DNA of 64,000 nt from Schistosoma haematobium (taxonomy: Eukaryota; Platyhelminthes; Trematoda; Strigeidida; Schistosomatidae). Below the pieces are notes generated by a model. The model ran no database searches. It was not told the origin of the DNA and was given only the letters and a program-made list of their open reading frames with translations. Position numbers and translations under genes: made by a program. Numbering within the stretch: position 1 is the first letter of the stretch; every line of letters begins with the position of its first letter. Location: contig NC_067195.1 in the NCBI RefSeq assembly GCF_000699445.3, positions 11,522,287-11,586,286 of the forward strand. The letters are read 5' to 3'. Positions 1-12,679 of this stretch are shown here, one piece after another.

Positions 1-2463
1 GTATGATGCAAGACAGGTATGATATATGTCAATCGATATTCGTTACTCAATATCGCTAAATGACTGAATTTAGAAGTACAAACGATTAGACCCCTTGAAG
101 TCTAACTGTCTTTGGTTTATTTCCTCGTGGGGTCATTGATATCTACTGTCGAAGACATCCATGTTAAGATGAAATAGCTGTCCACTGTATCCTGGATTTC
201 AGTGATTGTTTATGTAGAGTCAGTCTATGATGTAATCTACCAATAGAATTCCAGTCTACATTAATTGACTGATGTATTTTTAGTTGGATTTTGTCTCGTT
301 GGCTTGCTTTATCATTATTACTACCCTGTTCGACATTCATTTAGCTATATGTTGAGGTCTTTCCAATCTGGTTATAATCACTTATTTTAGATGTAATTTG
401 TGATAATCTAAAAACCTAGAAATTTTTTCGTTTATTATTTGACCTCTTTGTCGAAGATTGTTAACCAAAATAAAGTGAACATGATTTTACGGTTGACATT
501 AAGTAACCGGCCTATATGATTCCCTACCACCCCTTTTAAAAAAATTGTGGGGTGTGAATGAAAAATTTAGGTATCATTGATTGGTGGACTTGTTTTGCAA
601 GTGTGTGCTCAAATGATAATGAACAAACATTTTGTTACCTTTAATAATTTTGTGATTGGTCGTAAACTGTTCATCTTTGTAATCTGATTAGTTGAAATCG
701 AAATCACATCTGGAGCTGTGATTGGATACCAGAATTTTCATTTTTTACATTTGAAATTTAATGATAATGAATAATTTTTTTTGTGTAATCTTAGTCTTGA
801 AAAAAATTTAGACTTTTGAAGAAAAAGACACCAACTTAATTGCATTACCATGCAATCCTACTGTTAGTGAATGTGTATTGGGATCAATTTTTGTTTTCCG
901 ATCAAGTATACCTTGAATTGAAGTCGTTAGTTATCGGAACAGGAATAATCATATGTATCTCAGTAAAAGAAAGTTTTTGGGAAAAAGCATCTGTAAACCG
1001 GTTTGAATATTTGATAATAGTGATTACTGAATGAGGTCGGTAGTCAAATATTTAATACCAAATTAATAAACAAATTATCACCAAAGTGTGTGCATAGGCT
1101 TTTTTGTAACACACGGTGTGTTAATGGGAAAAAGAAATCAACATATCAATAAATCATCATGATAAATTACTGGTTGCAATATGTATAATTCAGGTGAACC
1201 AACCGTAGAGGATCATTTAATGAACTGACTTTGACAGTATATGAAAGTAGTAATAAATTTTCCGAAAAAGACACTTAATATTTAGTAAAGGATTATTTTG
1301 TAAATGTTCATTCATAATGAGAATTAGACAACGTTAGATTTAAATGTGGTTAAATTGTAAAAGTCCATTGAAACGGCTTGTTGTGTTCACTTGTAAATTA
1401 TTTGTAGTTCTGTATTTTAAAATTAATTTTTTGGTCGTAATAAAAACTAGTTTGTTTAATCAGTCATGTGTGAATATTGTTAACCGCCGTAATATGAAAC
1501 CTGAATTATCTAGACATTATGAATGTAACCATTTTTGACAACCATTTGAAATATCAGTTTCATGAAGTGTAAATGAACAAGCCTACGTCGTCTGACTGAC
1601 TCAACAAATATTTATCGACTTTAAACGTATAAATATGAGTAAGGTCAACTGTATCAATGAACATTTACAATGCTATTAGTATTATTTATTTTCCTTATTA
1701 TTATTATTATTATTATTATTATGTCAATTGACAAGATTCAATTCTTGTACTATGTATTTCATTGACACAAAATTTTTGCATTTTCAATTTTCCTATAATG
1801 CTTAGTCACTTATTGTGACTGAACACTTTACTGCAAATCATCCCGACCTTTAGTGAATGACCTTTTTAATTTGTAAATATATATATCGTTACAGATGTAA
1901 ACGTTAACCATTGTTAACACATTACATTGTCAAATTCATAAATGTCATGCCTTATTTTTGGACTTTATAAAATAATAAAATTATGGACTAATAACTGTAT
2001 AGTGTGATGATGAAGTTAAGGAAAACGATTGTTTCCTAAATTATTTTTGATTTTTGAATATTTTAAGGGAATATTTAACTGGTACAACGAGATTGTACCA
2101 GTCATAAATAGTTGATGAGGTGTGCAAATGAATACGGTGATATAATCAGTAGTTATGAATAACTATGGAGGCTTAGTTTACGATCAGACGTACTTCTTAC
2201 GTACGCATAGTTCTGGTTTCAGGAAATTTTAATATAAAACAAGAATATGAAGTTCTTGTTTTGTGTATCTATGAAACGGATAATATTCTTATTTCTTTTT
2301 ACACTTACTGTATGACCTTTTATCACCATCATCATTTCAATGATGATGGTTTCAACTTGTTTTCAAATGTCATTATTTTATTCCTAAATAAGTTAATTTT
2401 CTCAATTTCGTTTACTTCTCTATGAGCTTTAATCACATTCATGTTATGTAGATTTTGATTTAC
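1..2463. other. AT-rich non-coding DNA, no gene recognised
   Basis: Short frames of 60-70 codons exist here but none has a recognisable domain, codon pattern or splice context. The stretch is strongly AT-rich with homopolymer runs and one (TTA)n microsatellite at 1695-1722. I see no transposon protein remnant. Confidence 0.6.
1695..1722. repeat. (TTA)n microsatellite
   Basis: About nine uninterrupted TTA/ATT trinucleotide units, seen directly. AAT/ATT tails also terminate the CR1-like elements further right, but no element remnant is visible next to this one, so it may be a simple microsatellite. Confidence 0.9.
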
Positions 2464-3647
2464 CTTTCAACCGTTCGAGTGAACATGAGGCGAAAGAACA
2501 GTTGTACAATTTCTGATCGCACCCTCTACAATAACGGTTACTGGGTTAATGTTAATGAACGAAACACTTACCCTCTTTATCACATTCCGAACAAGGTGTA
2601 CGCGACACAGAATATGGTGTGCATCCGGATACACCTGCGTAATAGCAGCAGCAATTGCAGGTGAATCATCGGTCACAATGCCTACCAGTTGTCGACTGTT
2701 GGTACACCGTTGGAAAAAGAAGAGGAATCGAGAAATCAAGGCCGACGTTTCGCGACTTAAAAAGGCAATGCACATGGGTATTGCCTTAAAATTCATATCC
2801 ATGGCAACGACTTGATATAAATGGACGTTCTCGTTATTAGTTTTGTACGTCCCGTCAAAACCAATTACGTCACAAAAGTGACCGGCCAAATTCACTTGCT
2901 CAGCAGTCATGAAGAAATACGATAGACAGTTCTCATCGTCCAATTCGTATTCGCAAAGCCCACCCAAGGATGTTATGTGAGCTTTCAATTTCCCGTAATC
3001 ACCTATAGTGTACATTATAAATTGGCAAATTCCGTACCAGGAAGGTTCGCGTGTGAGAACACTTTGTACCGCATATTGCAGACATCTTGAGCGGTCAGAC
3101 ATTTCCCATAAGATTGGTAAGCAAAATTCCTGATGTGGAATGCAGCGGTACCGGAAATCAGCAGCGGTCTCACAGTTTCAAACTCCCCATCCGTTAACCT
3201 GCGCATCCATGAATTACCCTGGTACCTCAGGGAATTGCACTCGTGATTGTGATGTACATTCCCACGTACAACAGTCCAATAGCCGTCTATAATCTTACAA
3301 AACATAAATGCTGGACATTGGGTGTTCATAGAAGCCCTTCATTAAAAAAAATTATAAAACAATTTACCAAATTACCTCCTCCGTCTAATACGTTGTGACG
3401 AACCGCTAGATCTTATACGCCCATTTCGCCAACACACAAATTTAATGTAGGATTTTTGATCTCTGCCAATATGCGAATCTCTCACTACATAATGACTGTA
3501 AGTCGATCTTTCAAAATTTGTGATAGTGGTCTTTAACGCTTCAACCGATGGAAACGCAACCAGAAACAAGGTAGTCAAAAAGACTTCCTCCATTTCCGTT
3601 ACGTGAGAAACACCAGCGCTCGTACTCGGCACGTTACTCTGCTCCAT
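2464..3647 (-). CDS. Mutator-like (MULE) transposase, 4 exons, C-terminus not found
   Basis: Cut-and-paste transposase of the Mutator-like superfamily. Four minus-strand exons fit together in frame: 3647-3376, 3336-3038, 3002-2572 and 2525-2464, separated by GT-AG introns of 39, 35 and 46 nt. The first two introns contain in-frame stops. Exons 1-2 look like the FAR1-type N-terminal region (HHNHEC, RRLTDGE). Exon 3 carries the MULE core: first catalytic Asp in GFDGTYKTN (near 2855), second in IVTDDSPAI (near 2670), then the typical HILCRVHL. The assembled product is about 354 residues. The third catalytic acidic residue should lie further C-terminal and I did not find it below 2464, where a GTAAAT donor-like site ends exon 4. 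The start ATG is the first of the frame. Introns 1 and 2 are well supported by frame; intron 3 less so, because a nearer acceptor leads straight to a stop. Confidence 0.8.
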
Positions 3648-4385
3648 AATGACGATTGAGATTGTGCTTCGTCGACAAGTACTGATAATTTATAACAATT
3701 TTCAAGACATAACTAACCAATTAAATCTAATTTTTGGAACTAGCCATTTCATTGGACGAAACACGGGATGAAAAATATTGTAATTTGGGGTTGGAAAATT
3801 TTTTTAAAAAAAAAATGGCCGGTCGGACAATATTATTCTGATTTTACTGTGAAAATAGTTCTTTATTCATACCCTAGGTCAAATGACAGTGTACATGTGA
3901 AAGAGATTTTAATTGTAGCATCATAACCATCAGTATATACCAGATGATTTGTATGAGATTAGGTTTAGTTTACTCGTGATTTGTATTTTTGTTAAATAGT
4001 TCTGGTTAATGGTTTATCGCAAGCATTGTTCGAAATTCACATGTACTATACTCAAACTTATTTGTTCATTGAGCGAAGCGTTCAAACGAAATATAAATGA
4101 CAACTTAATTTCGAAAAGGCGATTGATTATAAATACTGTATTAAAAATGAATATTCTGATAGTAACCCTGGAGAAATTACTTTGTAAGTCATTGGAAAAG
4201 ACCATTTTAATGAAAATCAGATTATTTTGTGTAGTTGGTAGTTAATTTATTAATCAGTGCATTCATAAGCATTCATTCATTAACTGGACAAAAAATGCTA
4301 GATATTGCACACATTCAACATTCAGAGGCAGATGCGCAACAATTTCACTCAGTTTAATATAATAAAGTTTCTAAATCTAATAGTT
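3648..4385. other. non-coding DNA
   Basis: No recognisable protein or RNA. It lies upstream of the MULE start and could contain its promoter or terminal inverted repeat, but I found no matching repeat on the other side. Confidence 0.5.
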
Positions 4386-4571
4386 GAATTCATAAGTCGA
4401 TTGAAAACCTGGAAGCACTGGACGGCGGTCTCGCCCCAGTAATGCACATCCACGACCTCGTCCGAGGTATTCGAACCCAGGACCTTCGGTCTCGCACGAG
4501 AACACTTAAACTTTAAATCAATGAGCTGTTATTCAACGGTGTTAATGTCTAACTTCAACCAATCCACGAAA
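4386..4571 (-). mobile_element. Sm-alpha-like SINE, degenerate hammerhead
   Basis: tRNA-derived SINE of the same family as the copy at 13787-14005; both share head and tail blocks (AACCTGGAA near 4406, and the TGTCTAACTTCAACCAAT-type end near 4546). On the minus strand a B-box-like GGTTCGAATACC is visible. The hammerhead part has lost about 13 nt spanning helix II and the GAA segment, but the cleavage-side strand (CGTCCAGTGC) is kept, so self-cleavage is not expected. Pol III transcription from the A/B boxes is inferred from the family. Confidence 0.75.
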
Positions 4572-5894
4572 AGTTCTAAGTTATTCTAATCTGACAATAT
4601 GACATACACGCATAATCAGTTTTCCAATGTTTCACTTGGTTTGTTATTATTTATATATAATTTATTTAGGAAAGTTATTCCTTTCACTTTAGAAGACAAA
4701 AGAAATAAATCACTGAGTTGACCTAATGTTTACGTGTTTAAATACCATCAAACGAAAAATGGCCAGTTCATTGGAATAACCTTTTACAATAAACAAAATG
4801 GAATCGATTTTCCGCTCGACAGTTTATGTGAACCTAGTTTTCACTTGTCTCTTGCACATATTTGAAATTGTGAAACAGATTCTACTAAATGGTATGATAA
4901 GAATGCGGGTAATTATATTGTAATGACATGATTTTATAAAACAGAGTAAGATGTTAAAAACTAATCCTTTCTCATTTCATCAGTTTATTGGTATAATGTA
5001 TACTAAACCTTCATACATGTATTCAAATTAAACGCCATTCATCCTTCATGTAGTTCAACAACCTAACTCTTTTAACTTTGGAAAACTTACTTGGAACGAG
5101 AACTGCCACTTTGAAGGGCGTAAAGGAGAAAAAAATAACAACGGAAACAAATTTTACTTATCTGCCGAAAATAACATGACAGTCATTTTAACTAAATACA
5201 CTCAATATTACACATAAATTTTACTGAAATTTAATGATAATTTATAACGAATATTAGTGATGTGTGGGATAGCATGATAATGATTGGTTGTTTGATTAGT
5301 CAGGCTTGTAGATAATCTGACAGGTGTTAGATGAATTATATATTATCCTATCCTTATTATTAGTATTGATTGTTGTCAGTCTTTCGTGTGGAAATATATT
5401 TACTTTCTAGTCAGGCTAATCACGTGTTTTTGATTTGAGTTGTGTTAAAGTCCTGTAGAATAAACGCTGGGAGGGAATCTAGTGTAGATATTCGTCTAAG
5501 GCAAATTAACATCCCCTTCGTGTAGACGTAGAAAACGATTATAGTTCACTTGGAATAGTCATGTTGGCTGATTCACATCCCTTCTTTTCTCCCTCGGTTT
5601 CAAAATAAAAAAAGTTCTTCTCTTTGTTTGAGTTCGCTGTTATCTAATCACAATAGCACTTTCATTGTTTGTTTAAGTTAAATTTACATTTCTAGTTTAT
5701 GGTTATTATAACTGGCCTAATCATTTTAACATTTTTCAGCGAAATATTTGACCGCCTTATCAATGTACAAGTGTTTCCGTCTCCTCGGATACTTATCAAC
5801 TATTAAAATTATTATTAGTCTTACACTGAGCAACAGTCTGGCTTTAAAAATAGAGGGTATTTATAAGTTACTAGTATTCAATCAAATATGACTT
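4572..5894. other. non-coding DNA
   Basis: AT-rich, with no frame or repeat I can assign. Confidence 0.5.
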
Positions 5895-6160
5895 CGAAGC
5901 ATTGTTGAGGTCAGACTCATAGCAAAATGTGAGTATGACAAATCAACTGACGATGTAGTGAACCTTTATCGGCTGAAATTGTTAGGACATGTATTACGTA
6001 TGCTCATCCAGAAACTATCTCGAAGTACAGTGACGGCTTATGTGGGTGTAGACTAGAATAATCCTAGAATAATCCAAGACATAGGATCAGTCCATGCAGA
6101 CACGGACTATTGAACTGAGCTATGCCAGGAGGTGCAGATTATCTAATGGACGTTTGTATA
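5895..6160 (+). pseudogene. family A non-LTR reverse transcriptase, 3' remnant
   Basis: Plus-strand translation near 5950-6000 gives STDDVVNLYRLKLLGHVLRM, matching the C-terminal segment of the family A element at 15518-19230 (SVDGVVNLHRLRWVGYVLRM). The following text still resembles the family but is interrupted by stops and frameshifts. It is a short 5'-truncated, badly decayed copy. The edges are approximate. Confidence 0.65.
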
Positions 6161-7517
6161 ATTATCGTAGCCAATTGTTATAGACTTGAAGGGATGTGGC
6201 TCAATAATGGTGCGATTGCATTTACATTTTACGTAAATTAACTTATCGATTTTTTTATTCTACTTATCCAGATTTTTGTCATTGTATACACACTCCTTTT
6301 GAAGTATCTTCCCCTCTCTCATGCCTTATGGTCGTTTATCATTTTTCTAATCAGTTAATAATTCACGTCTGCTTCAACATGCTTATTGAATGCTGGCTGA
6401 ATTGTGTTCCAAGCTTCTGAAAATTCTCCCGCCCTTTTTACGTTGTCCATGCCCAACATATTACCCATCGAAAATGTGTCCAGTATGGCCTGGATACACA
6501 AATATCAGCAGAGGTATACTGTGACGTTTGTCAGGTAATCGATGTTCATTCGAATAACAATGAATCAACTGGTCACTTTGATAAATATGTTGTTCTTCAC
6601 AGTTGCAACCTCGTATTTTGTAGATTTCATTCGGCTTGCCTTTTTCATTTCGCCTTCTGGTTTGCATAAAATTGATTAGAGTGATGTTATGGTTGTGAGG
6701 CGCCACCAATAGAATTAACGCCTCAACTATTTATTACATATCGCCTCAGAATATGAATTTGATGTTGCGTTGTTAACCCTAGTGGCTGCTTTAAAAATTG
6801 ACTAGAAGAGTGTGACTAGTAGTAGGAACTGAACAAACATTTTATTCGTTATTACTTAATGGTCAGTCAGTATGCATATTCCAGTCTTATCGTGAGGTAG
6901 TTACAATCTGAATAGTTAAGGGACAAAATTTCTTAATATGACACTGTTTAACTCTAATTAGAACTACACAGTAATTGTTATTTCCCACAGGAATACAATA
7001 ACCCTAGTTGACGAATGTCGACCGACTTGAGACCGAAATGCAAAGTTCCCTATCATCAAAATGTGGTAGGTAATCTGTAATAATAGTCAGTTACAAGAGA
7101 TACAACTAAAAAAGCTTGGTCACTCTTAATGGTCTATGATTAGTCATTTTGGGGTTAAATAGTTATTGAAACTAAATTATAAAATGCATCAATTTTTTAT
7201 TTATAAGGATTGAAATTATAACATTGAATTTATTAAAGCTTATTAGCATTTGTTTTAACCTCATTTACTATACTCAAATCATTATAACAATTGTAATGTA
7301 CCATACAGAAACTTTAAAAATAAATCAGTGGAAAACATAGTAATTTAAATACACTAGTAAATGTGTCGTCATCAAAATAGTTATGGAAATGCGTTTCAAT
7401 CATTTGAACTAATAACCTATTACAACAAACAATTTCAGTCATATAATTCTGATATTATCGTATCATAGAAATGCAAATGTATTAAATATCAAGCATTACA
7501 TATATATTAATGTAAAG
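6161..7517. other. non-coding DNA
   Basis: No recognisable coding or RNA feature. Frames such as 6461-6709 on the minus strand have no family resemblance. Confidence 0.5.
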
Positions 7518-7826
7518 ATGATAATTGTGACTTTCTTATCTACACCTGTTACTTTTTGTGACACAAAGGCTGCCAACCAGGATTCTTCGACGAACTCTGT
7601 TCTCGACTTTCCTTTTCAGTTGTTTCCACGTTCTATTCATTCTCTTGATATCTACCCTCGATTTCCGGCCCAAAATGTTCTTTGGTCTGCATTTTTTCTT
7701 TTAGCCTCCAAGATTCTAAGTTAGGGCTTGCTATGTGATGCAGTTTGATGGTTTCCACAATGTGTGTCCTATCCACCGGTAACATGTTTCCTAATATTCC
7801 CTTCAGCTGTAGCTCTTCCAGAACTA
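7518..7826 (-). pseudogene. family B non-LTR element, 3' terminal fragment
   Basis: The minus strand reads through decayed equivalents of the family B C-terminus: DRTHIVETIKLHHIASPN corresponds to the GHTLRKAPN segment at 54150-54400, followed by an RGR-like basic stretch and a final VGxL motif near 7540. It is the reverse-transcriptase tail only, shifted between frames. It abuts the 5' end of another family B copy in the opposite orientation at about 7826, so the two are divergent. Confidence 0.65.
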
Positions 7827-8045
7827 CTGCCCGCCCCAAGCCCAGGAAAAGGGGGGGTAGGGTGTGGGGTCAGTAACCCCATCCCGTAGAAAACAATCTT
7901 GCTAAAAAACGCTAAGCAGAATAAACAATTTATACCATTTAAAATCTGACCTGGGAGTTGAAGAATCTTTCAGAAGAATTATGACGCCTCATGGTGGAAG
8001 CCAAAATTTTTCGGAATCCACGAGGCCTATGCTTCCTCTAACAAC

Positions 8046-8990
8046 CAGAGCAACAATTTTAATAGGTATATGGAATGTTCGGAAAATGTGAGAGACCAGG
8101 AGGACCAGTCTCACAACAACGGAAATGATGAGATATAACTTGGTGGTTCTCAGAACTAGCGAAACCCATTGAACCCAAGCTGGACAGCAAAGGATAGATT
8201 CGAGAGAGGTACTGCTGTACTCCGGTTACGAAGAAGAAGAAAATACTACACACACTCAGGGATTTGTTCTTATGCTGTCCAAAGAAGCACGAAATGCATT
8301 TATTGGATGGGAGTCCCATGGACCAAGGATCATCAAGCATCCTTCAAAACAAAGAAGGAGCGAATCACAATGAATGTTATCCTGTGTTATTCACCCACCA
8401 ATGATAGCAATGACGTAGATAAAGATCAGATCTACTCGGGGCTGCAATCGATCACAGAGAAGTGCCCAGGGAAGGACCTGACCATCCTGATGTGAGATCT
8501 AAACGCCAAAGTCGGAATGGACAACACCGGGTATGAAGATACCATGGGAAGACATGGACTAGGAGAAACGAGAATATTTCCACACAAACTCCTACACAAA
8601 GCTACGTGAATCTAACCGGACCACACCACGAAACCAAATAGACCATATTTGCATCGGTAAAACATTCACAAGGTCTATGGAAGACATGAGAAGCAGGAGA
8701 GAGGCTGACACACATTCAGATCACCACCAACTGGTGGTTGCCAATATGAAACTGGAGCTAAAGAAGCGATGGACAACTGGACAAACAGCAGTTTAAAGAT
8801 TCAATACAGCCTTCCTTTGACATGCTGGCAAACTCAACGAATTCAACATAACTCTCAACAACAGGTTCCAATCCTGACAGCATCTACTGGAGGAAGAAGA
8901 AGAAGAAATTACTATGGAGGACAACTGGAAAGGGATCAAAGTAGCTCTAATTTCAACGTGTTAGGAGGTTCTGGGTCGCAAGAAGTATCA
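8046..8990 (+). pseudogene. APE-type endonuclease region of family B element
   Basis: Recognisable endonuclease text is spread over several frames: IGTWNVR-like near 8060, then MNVILCYSPTNDSNDVDKDQ (8370-8430) and the catalytic DLNAKVG-like block near 8493-8520. A TGA at about 8493 sits just before the Asp-Leu-Asn catalytic block, and frameshifts separate the parts. The domain nicks target DNA to start reverse transcription in intact relatives. Here it cannot be made as one protein. Confidence 0.7.
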
Positions 8991-9158
8991 TCATAATGTG
9001 TGGATCACTATGGAAACCCTGTTTTGGATTCAAGAAATGGGGCACAAGAAGACAGTGATTGACATCAGATGAACAAGAACAGAGAAAGTCAATGCACAAG
9101 CTGAATACACAGAAGCAAACGAGCGAGTGAAGAGGATCATTAGAGTCGATAATTAGCA

Positions 9159-10005
9159 ATGCGTGGAAGAGCTACAAGAGAAGGAGATATAAAACAACTA
9201 TATGACACGACGAAGAAACTGGCAGGGAAATATAGTAAACCAGAGAGACCGGGCACGGACAAAGAAGGCAAGTCAATCACTGAAATTCAAGAACAGCGGA
9301 ACAGGTGGATAGGACACTTCGAGGAACTCTTGAATAGATCAGCCTCGCTGAATTCATCATATATCGATGCAACACCTACAGACCTTCTTATAGATGTCAC
9401 TTCACCAACGATCGAAGAAATCAGGATGGTCATCAGAAAAATCAAGAGCGGGAAAGCAGCACGACCTGACAATATAGCAGCTGAAGTCAGACATTTAAGT
9501 AACTACAAACATGCTGCACATTCTATTTAGGAATATTTGAGAGGAAGAACAAGCGCCGATGGACTGAAAGCGAGGATACCTCATCACGATACCAACGAAA
9601 GGAGATCTGAGCAAATGTGAGAACTACAGAGGCATCACACTATCGTCAGTACCAGGAGAGGTTTTCAACAGAGTGTCGCTGAACCGGATGAAAGACGCAG
9701 TAGACGCCCAACTTCTACTGGTCGACTGGATTATGAAGACCTTGATATCTGAGGGAAAACACGAAACACAATGGACAACTCAGATCCAATTAGACGATTT
9801 TAACTTCGCGCCAACTTGCAATCGTGAAGAGAAGCGGAAAAGTGGAAGGCCAACGAACACACTGAGTCGAGAATTGGAAGCAGACATGAAAAGGATGAAT
9901 AGCAACTGCGAACAGCTGGAAAGGATGTTCCAGGACAGAGTTGGATGGAGAATGCTGGTTGGCGGTCTATGCTTTTCCATGAAGTGTAACAGGAGTAAAT
10001 ATTAA
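9159..10005 (+). pseudogene. reverse transcriptase of family B element with two deletions
   Basis: The first frame (9159-9530) covers the linker and start of the polymerase domain (KIKSGKAARPDNIAAEV). The second (9673-10005) runs NRMKDAVDAQLL straight into VDWIMKT, then QLDDFNFAP straight into the C-terminal REEKRKSGRPTNT tail. Compared with 53100-54400, this means two in-frame deletions: one removes fingers and palm including motif A, the other removes the ADD motif and thumb. No active polymerase is possible. Confidence 0.75.
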
Positions 10006-10663
10006 TAGATCTCAATAGATACTCATAATTTAATCTTCGCTTGAATATAACAAACAGCATTCTGTAACGCGACGGCAGTGCATTGCTTTTAGGTTTTCAT
10101 TGGTGATCTGGCTTAGTTCGACTCATGAGTTCAACAGTTGAAATTCTAGAAGAGTTTGCATCTTAAGGTGCCTTAAGTAAGTGAGTTTTTTATTCCCTTA
10201 AATTATTAGTTCAATAGGGTTGGATATTTCTTGAAATTGTTTGGGAATATCAAATAGACAGTAATTGAAAAAAATATAGATTTTCTGACAAGTTTTCATG
10301 ATAATGCTTGAAAAGTTTATGGGAAATCTCTTCATGGTTATTGATTATAATACAAAGTAGATGTAGTTGTAAAAAGAAATAAATCAACAAATATTTGCTG
10401 TTATTTTCGGTTCATGTATGTTAACTTTAAAAGGATAGATATGTCTCTTGTGGCGTATAAATTCGGAAATATTATAAATATAACAGTTATTATAGTCATT
10501 AACACAAATCATACATTGTTTATGTTATGGATGCAGAATAATGTGCCAATCATTATCATGTTAAGCCTAGTGATGTCCTTGGACGTTAAATGGACATTTC
10601 CTATTGGCCATTATTTACTTCATCCGTTAAATATTGTACAAATGTTGTTTTCTATTTTTATGG
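10006..10663. other. non-coding DNA
   Basis: AT-rich. A 90-codon frame at 10414-10686 is hydrophobic but has no family resemblance and runs into the promoter-like segment that follows. Confidence 0.4.
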
Positions 10664-10877
10664 TACGATGTGGTATGTTTGGTTAGTATATAAATAGAGT
10701 ATGTCTGAAATACAATGATTTATATCTCAGAGGTTGTGACTTGTGTTCTGGACTCAACTGACTGGGCTAGACAGGGAAGCGGGACCAATCGAGACTCTAG
10801 GCCGTCCGTCCGTGTTTACGTGTCATTGTAATCGATCGATAAATACGCTGCTCTCTAATTTCCCAGTCAAGGACACA
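10664..10877 (+). repeat. possible LTR remnant with TATA box
   Basis: The segment has a TATA box (TATATAAATA, 10687-10696), then a more GC-rich transcribed-like stretch (10735-10860), and ends in GGACACAACA followed by an ATTAGCACAGG that resembles a primer-binding site. This is how the R-U5 end of an LTR looks. No internal region or second LTR was found nearby, so it may be a solo LTR or a fragment. The start is uncertain. Confidence 0.35.
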
Positions 10878-12639
10878 ACAATTAGCACAGGGTAAAAATC
10901 GACCCAACTTAAAGTCATAACGGTTTGGTAAACACTATCTAATTGTATTGATTCGAGAAATTCAAATTCGAATAGAAGCATAACATTTGTGGTTACATTA
11001 GATCTTTTGTATTTCCATGTTTATGATTTATCCATTGTGCATAATGAACTTAATTTTCATATATTACAGATCTACCTGATTTATGATATCGCGACAGTTA
11101 TTACAATGAATTTGAATAAGCTAGACAATTTCAATGTAAGTGTTCAAATTCCAACTTTGTTTCTTTTGAGGATTGGAATTATTTAGTCCCCAATATCATG
11201 TGTCCAGCCTAACTGAATTCTTTTGATAGTATCTTTATTTTAGTATATTTTGAAATTAGAATAGAAATGAGAACTGCAACTCGTGTTTCATGCTACTTAG
11301 AGTTCATGATTGCTAATTTCCATATTGAGACTCCAACGCGATGTCTATTGCTTTAATCTTCATTAAATTGTCCTCTACGTTTTTGTGGATACATAGCTAC
11401 TACGTATTTATACTCTCTGTTTGAATATTGATTACATATATTTCTAATCAGTTATTTCCTTCTCATGACTATGGTATTTACAATCATACTGATTATCACT
11501 TTGAATGATAAGTCACCTCCAACTATCAGTAAAGCAAATATAGTTAACAGTGTTTTCTCCAAAAGTTATTAGCTTATTCACAGTTATTGTGTTATTCGGT
11601 ACCCCACTGTGATCCTGATATGTAAGCTTTCTATACATAAGCCCAATCAGCCTCAAGGGTGAAAAGAGCAAGATTACGAAGGGAGTTTTGATTGGCGAAC
11701 CAAATCTGGAATAAATGTCTATATATATATATATATATATATATAACCCTAGAAAATTAAGCGAAAAATAGTTTGTCTCATACCTTAGAAACAGGTCATT
11801 TCTCAAGTCAATCGCGTTCATTTGCCATTTGGCCGATTTCTGACTGACATAATGTATCTAGTGAATCATCATGAATTCAAATAGTTTGACATAAATTTGG
11901 GACAATCCAGTAATGTTATCAAATGTTATTAGTAAATAAATCTATTTTAGAAAAAGATTGACTTGGATCCTTTGCACGTTCCCTCTTATTGTGTTTGTAA
12001 ATTTACGTTTGCCTGCCAAAGCATCTATACTAACAGAACACTAAAGAAAGTCAACCACTGATTTATAGAAAACGTACCAAAAAATGATTAGCTTATGAGA
12101 ACTAAGTATTTTAAGTAGTGCAATTTCTAGGCATTTCTTGAACGCAAGTCATGAAGTGGATACCATTAAATCTTTCAAGGGGATTATTGGGTAGTCAGGT
12201 TTTAGTCTTTTGAAATTTACCGGGGCTATTGTCACCAAGCTTCAGAAACCTGATATATATATAATATTTTGCTCAACCTTATGATTTCGTCCGAATTACT
12301 GGTACACTATCAGCCAAACTCATTTTTGTAAGAATTTTCAGCTCATTTACAAAATTGGATTTTGAAATCGAGTACTTTGTAAGCAGATGAGGAGAACCTG
12401 GCAAAGTAAAATCAATTTTGGTTTTAATTTTTTACCCATTCATATTTTACCAAGAATTAAAATGATATTTTGGGAACCATTAGCGGCAATACTTGACACC
12501 ACATTGACTTAAATTGTAAAAATGTCTAATTTAAAACTGCCCAACGTTGCACTCAACAGTTTATATTTTAAATATCACTATAGCTTGATGTGTAATTAAT
12601 GATCAATAATTAATTAGGATTAGAGACATGAAGATTTTT
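10878..12639. other. non-coding DNA with (TA)n tract
   Basis: No gene recognised. A (TA)n microsatellite of 26 nt lies at 11720-11745; the minus-strand frame across it (11513-11821) is an artefact of the repeat. Confidence 0.5.
11720..11745. repeat. (TA)n microsatellite
   Basis: Thirteen TA units, seen directly. Confidence 0.9.
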
Positions 12640-12679
12640 CATTTCAATAATTCTACCATGAACTAATTAGTTAGATAAA

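Larger units (their letters stand above)
7827..10005 (+). mobile_element. family B non-LTR retrotransposon (RTE/SR2-like), internally deleted
   Basis: An APE-type non-LTR retrotransposon in target-primed style. It starts with a G/C-rich 5' leader (7827-7900; CCCGCCCCAAGCCCAGG) that recurs at 46690-46790. An endonuclease region and a reverse-transcriptase region follow. It ends near 10005, after an LVGGLC motif and a GTAACAGG-like end comparable with 54393-54417. It is about 2.2 kb, against about 3 kb expected for a complete copy of this type. Large pieces of the polymerase core are missing. I place it in the RTE clade from general resemblance to schistosome SR2-type elements; the clade name is knowledge-based, not tested. 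Confidence 0.8.

Noticed and set aside
840..1538. Short frames at the left end
   Set aside because: AT-rich chance frames without domain or splice signals.
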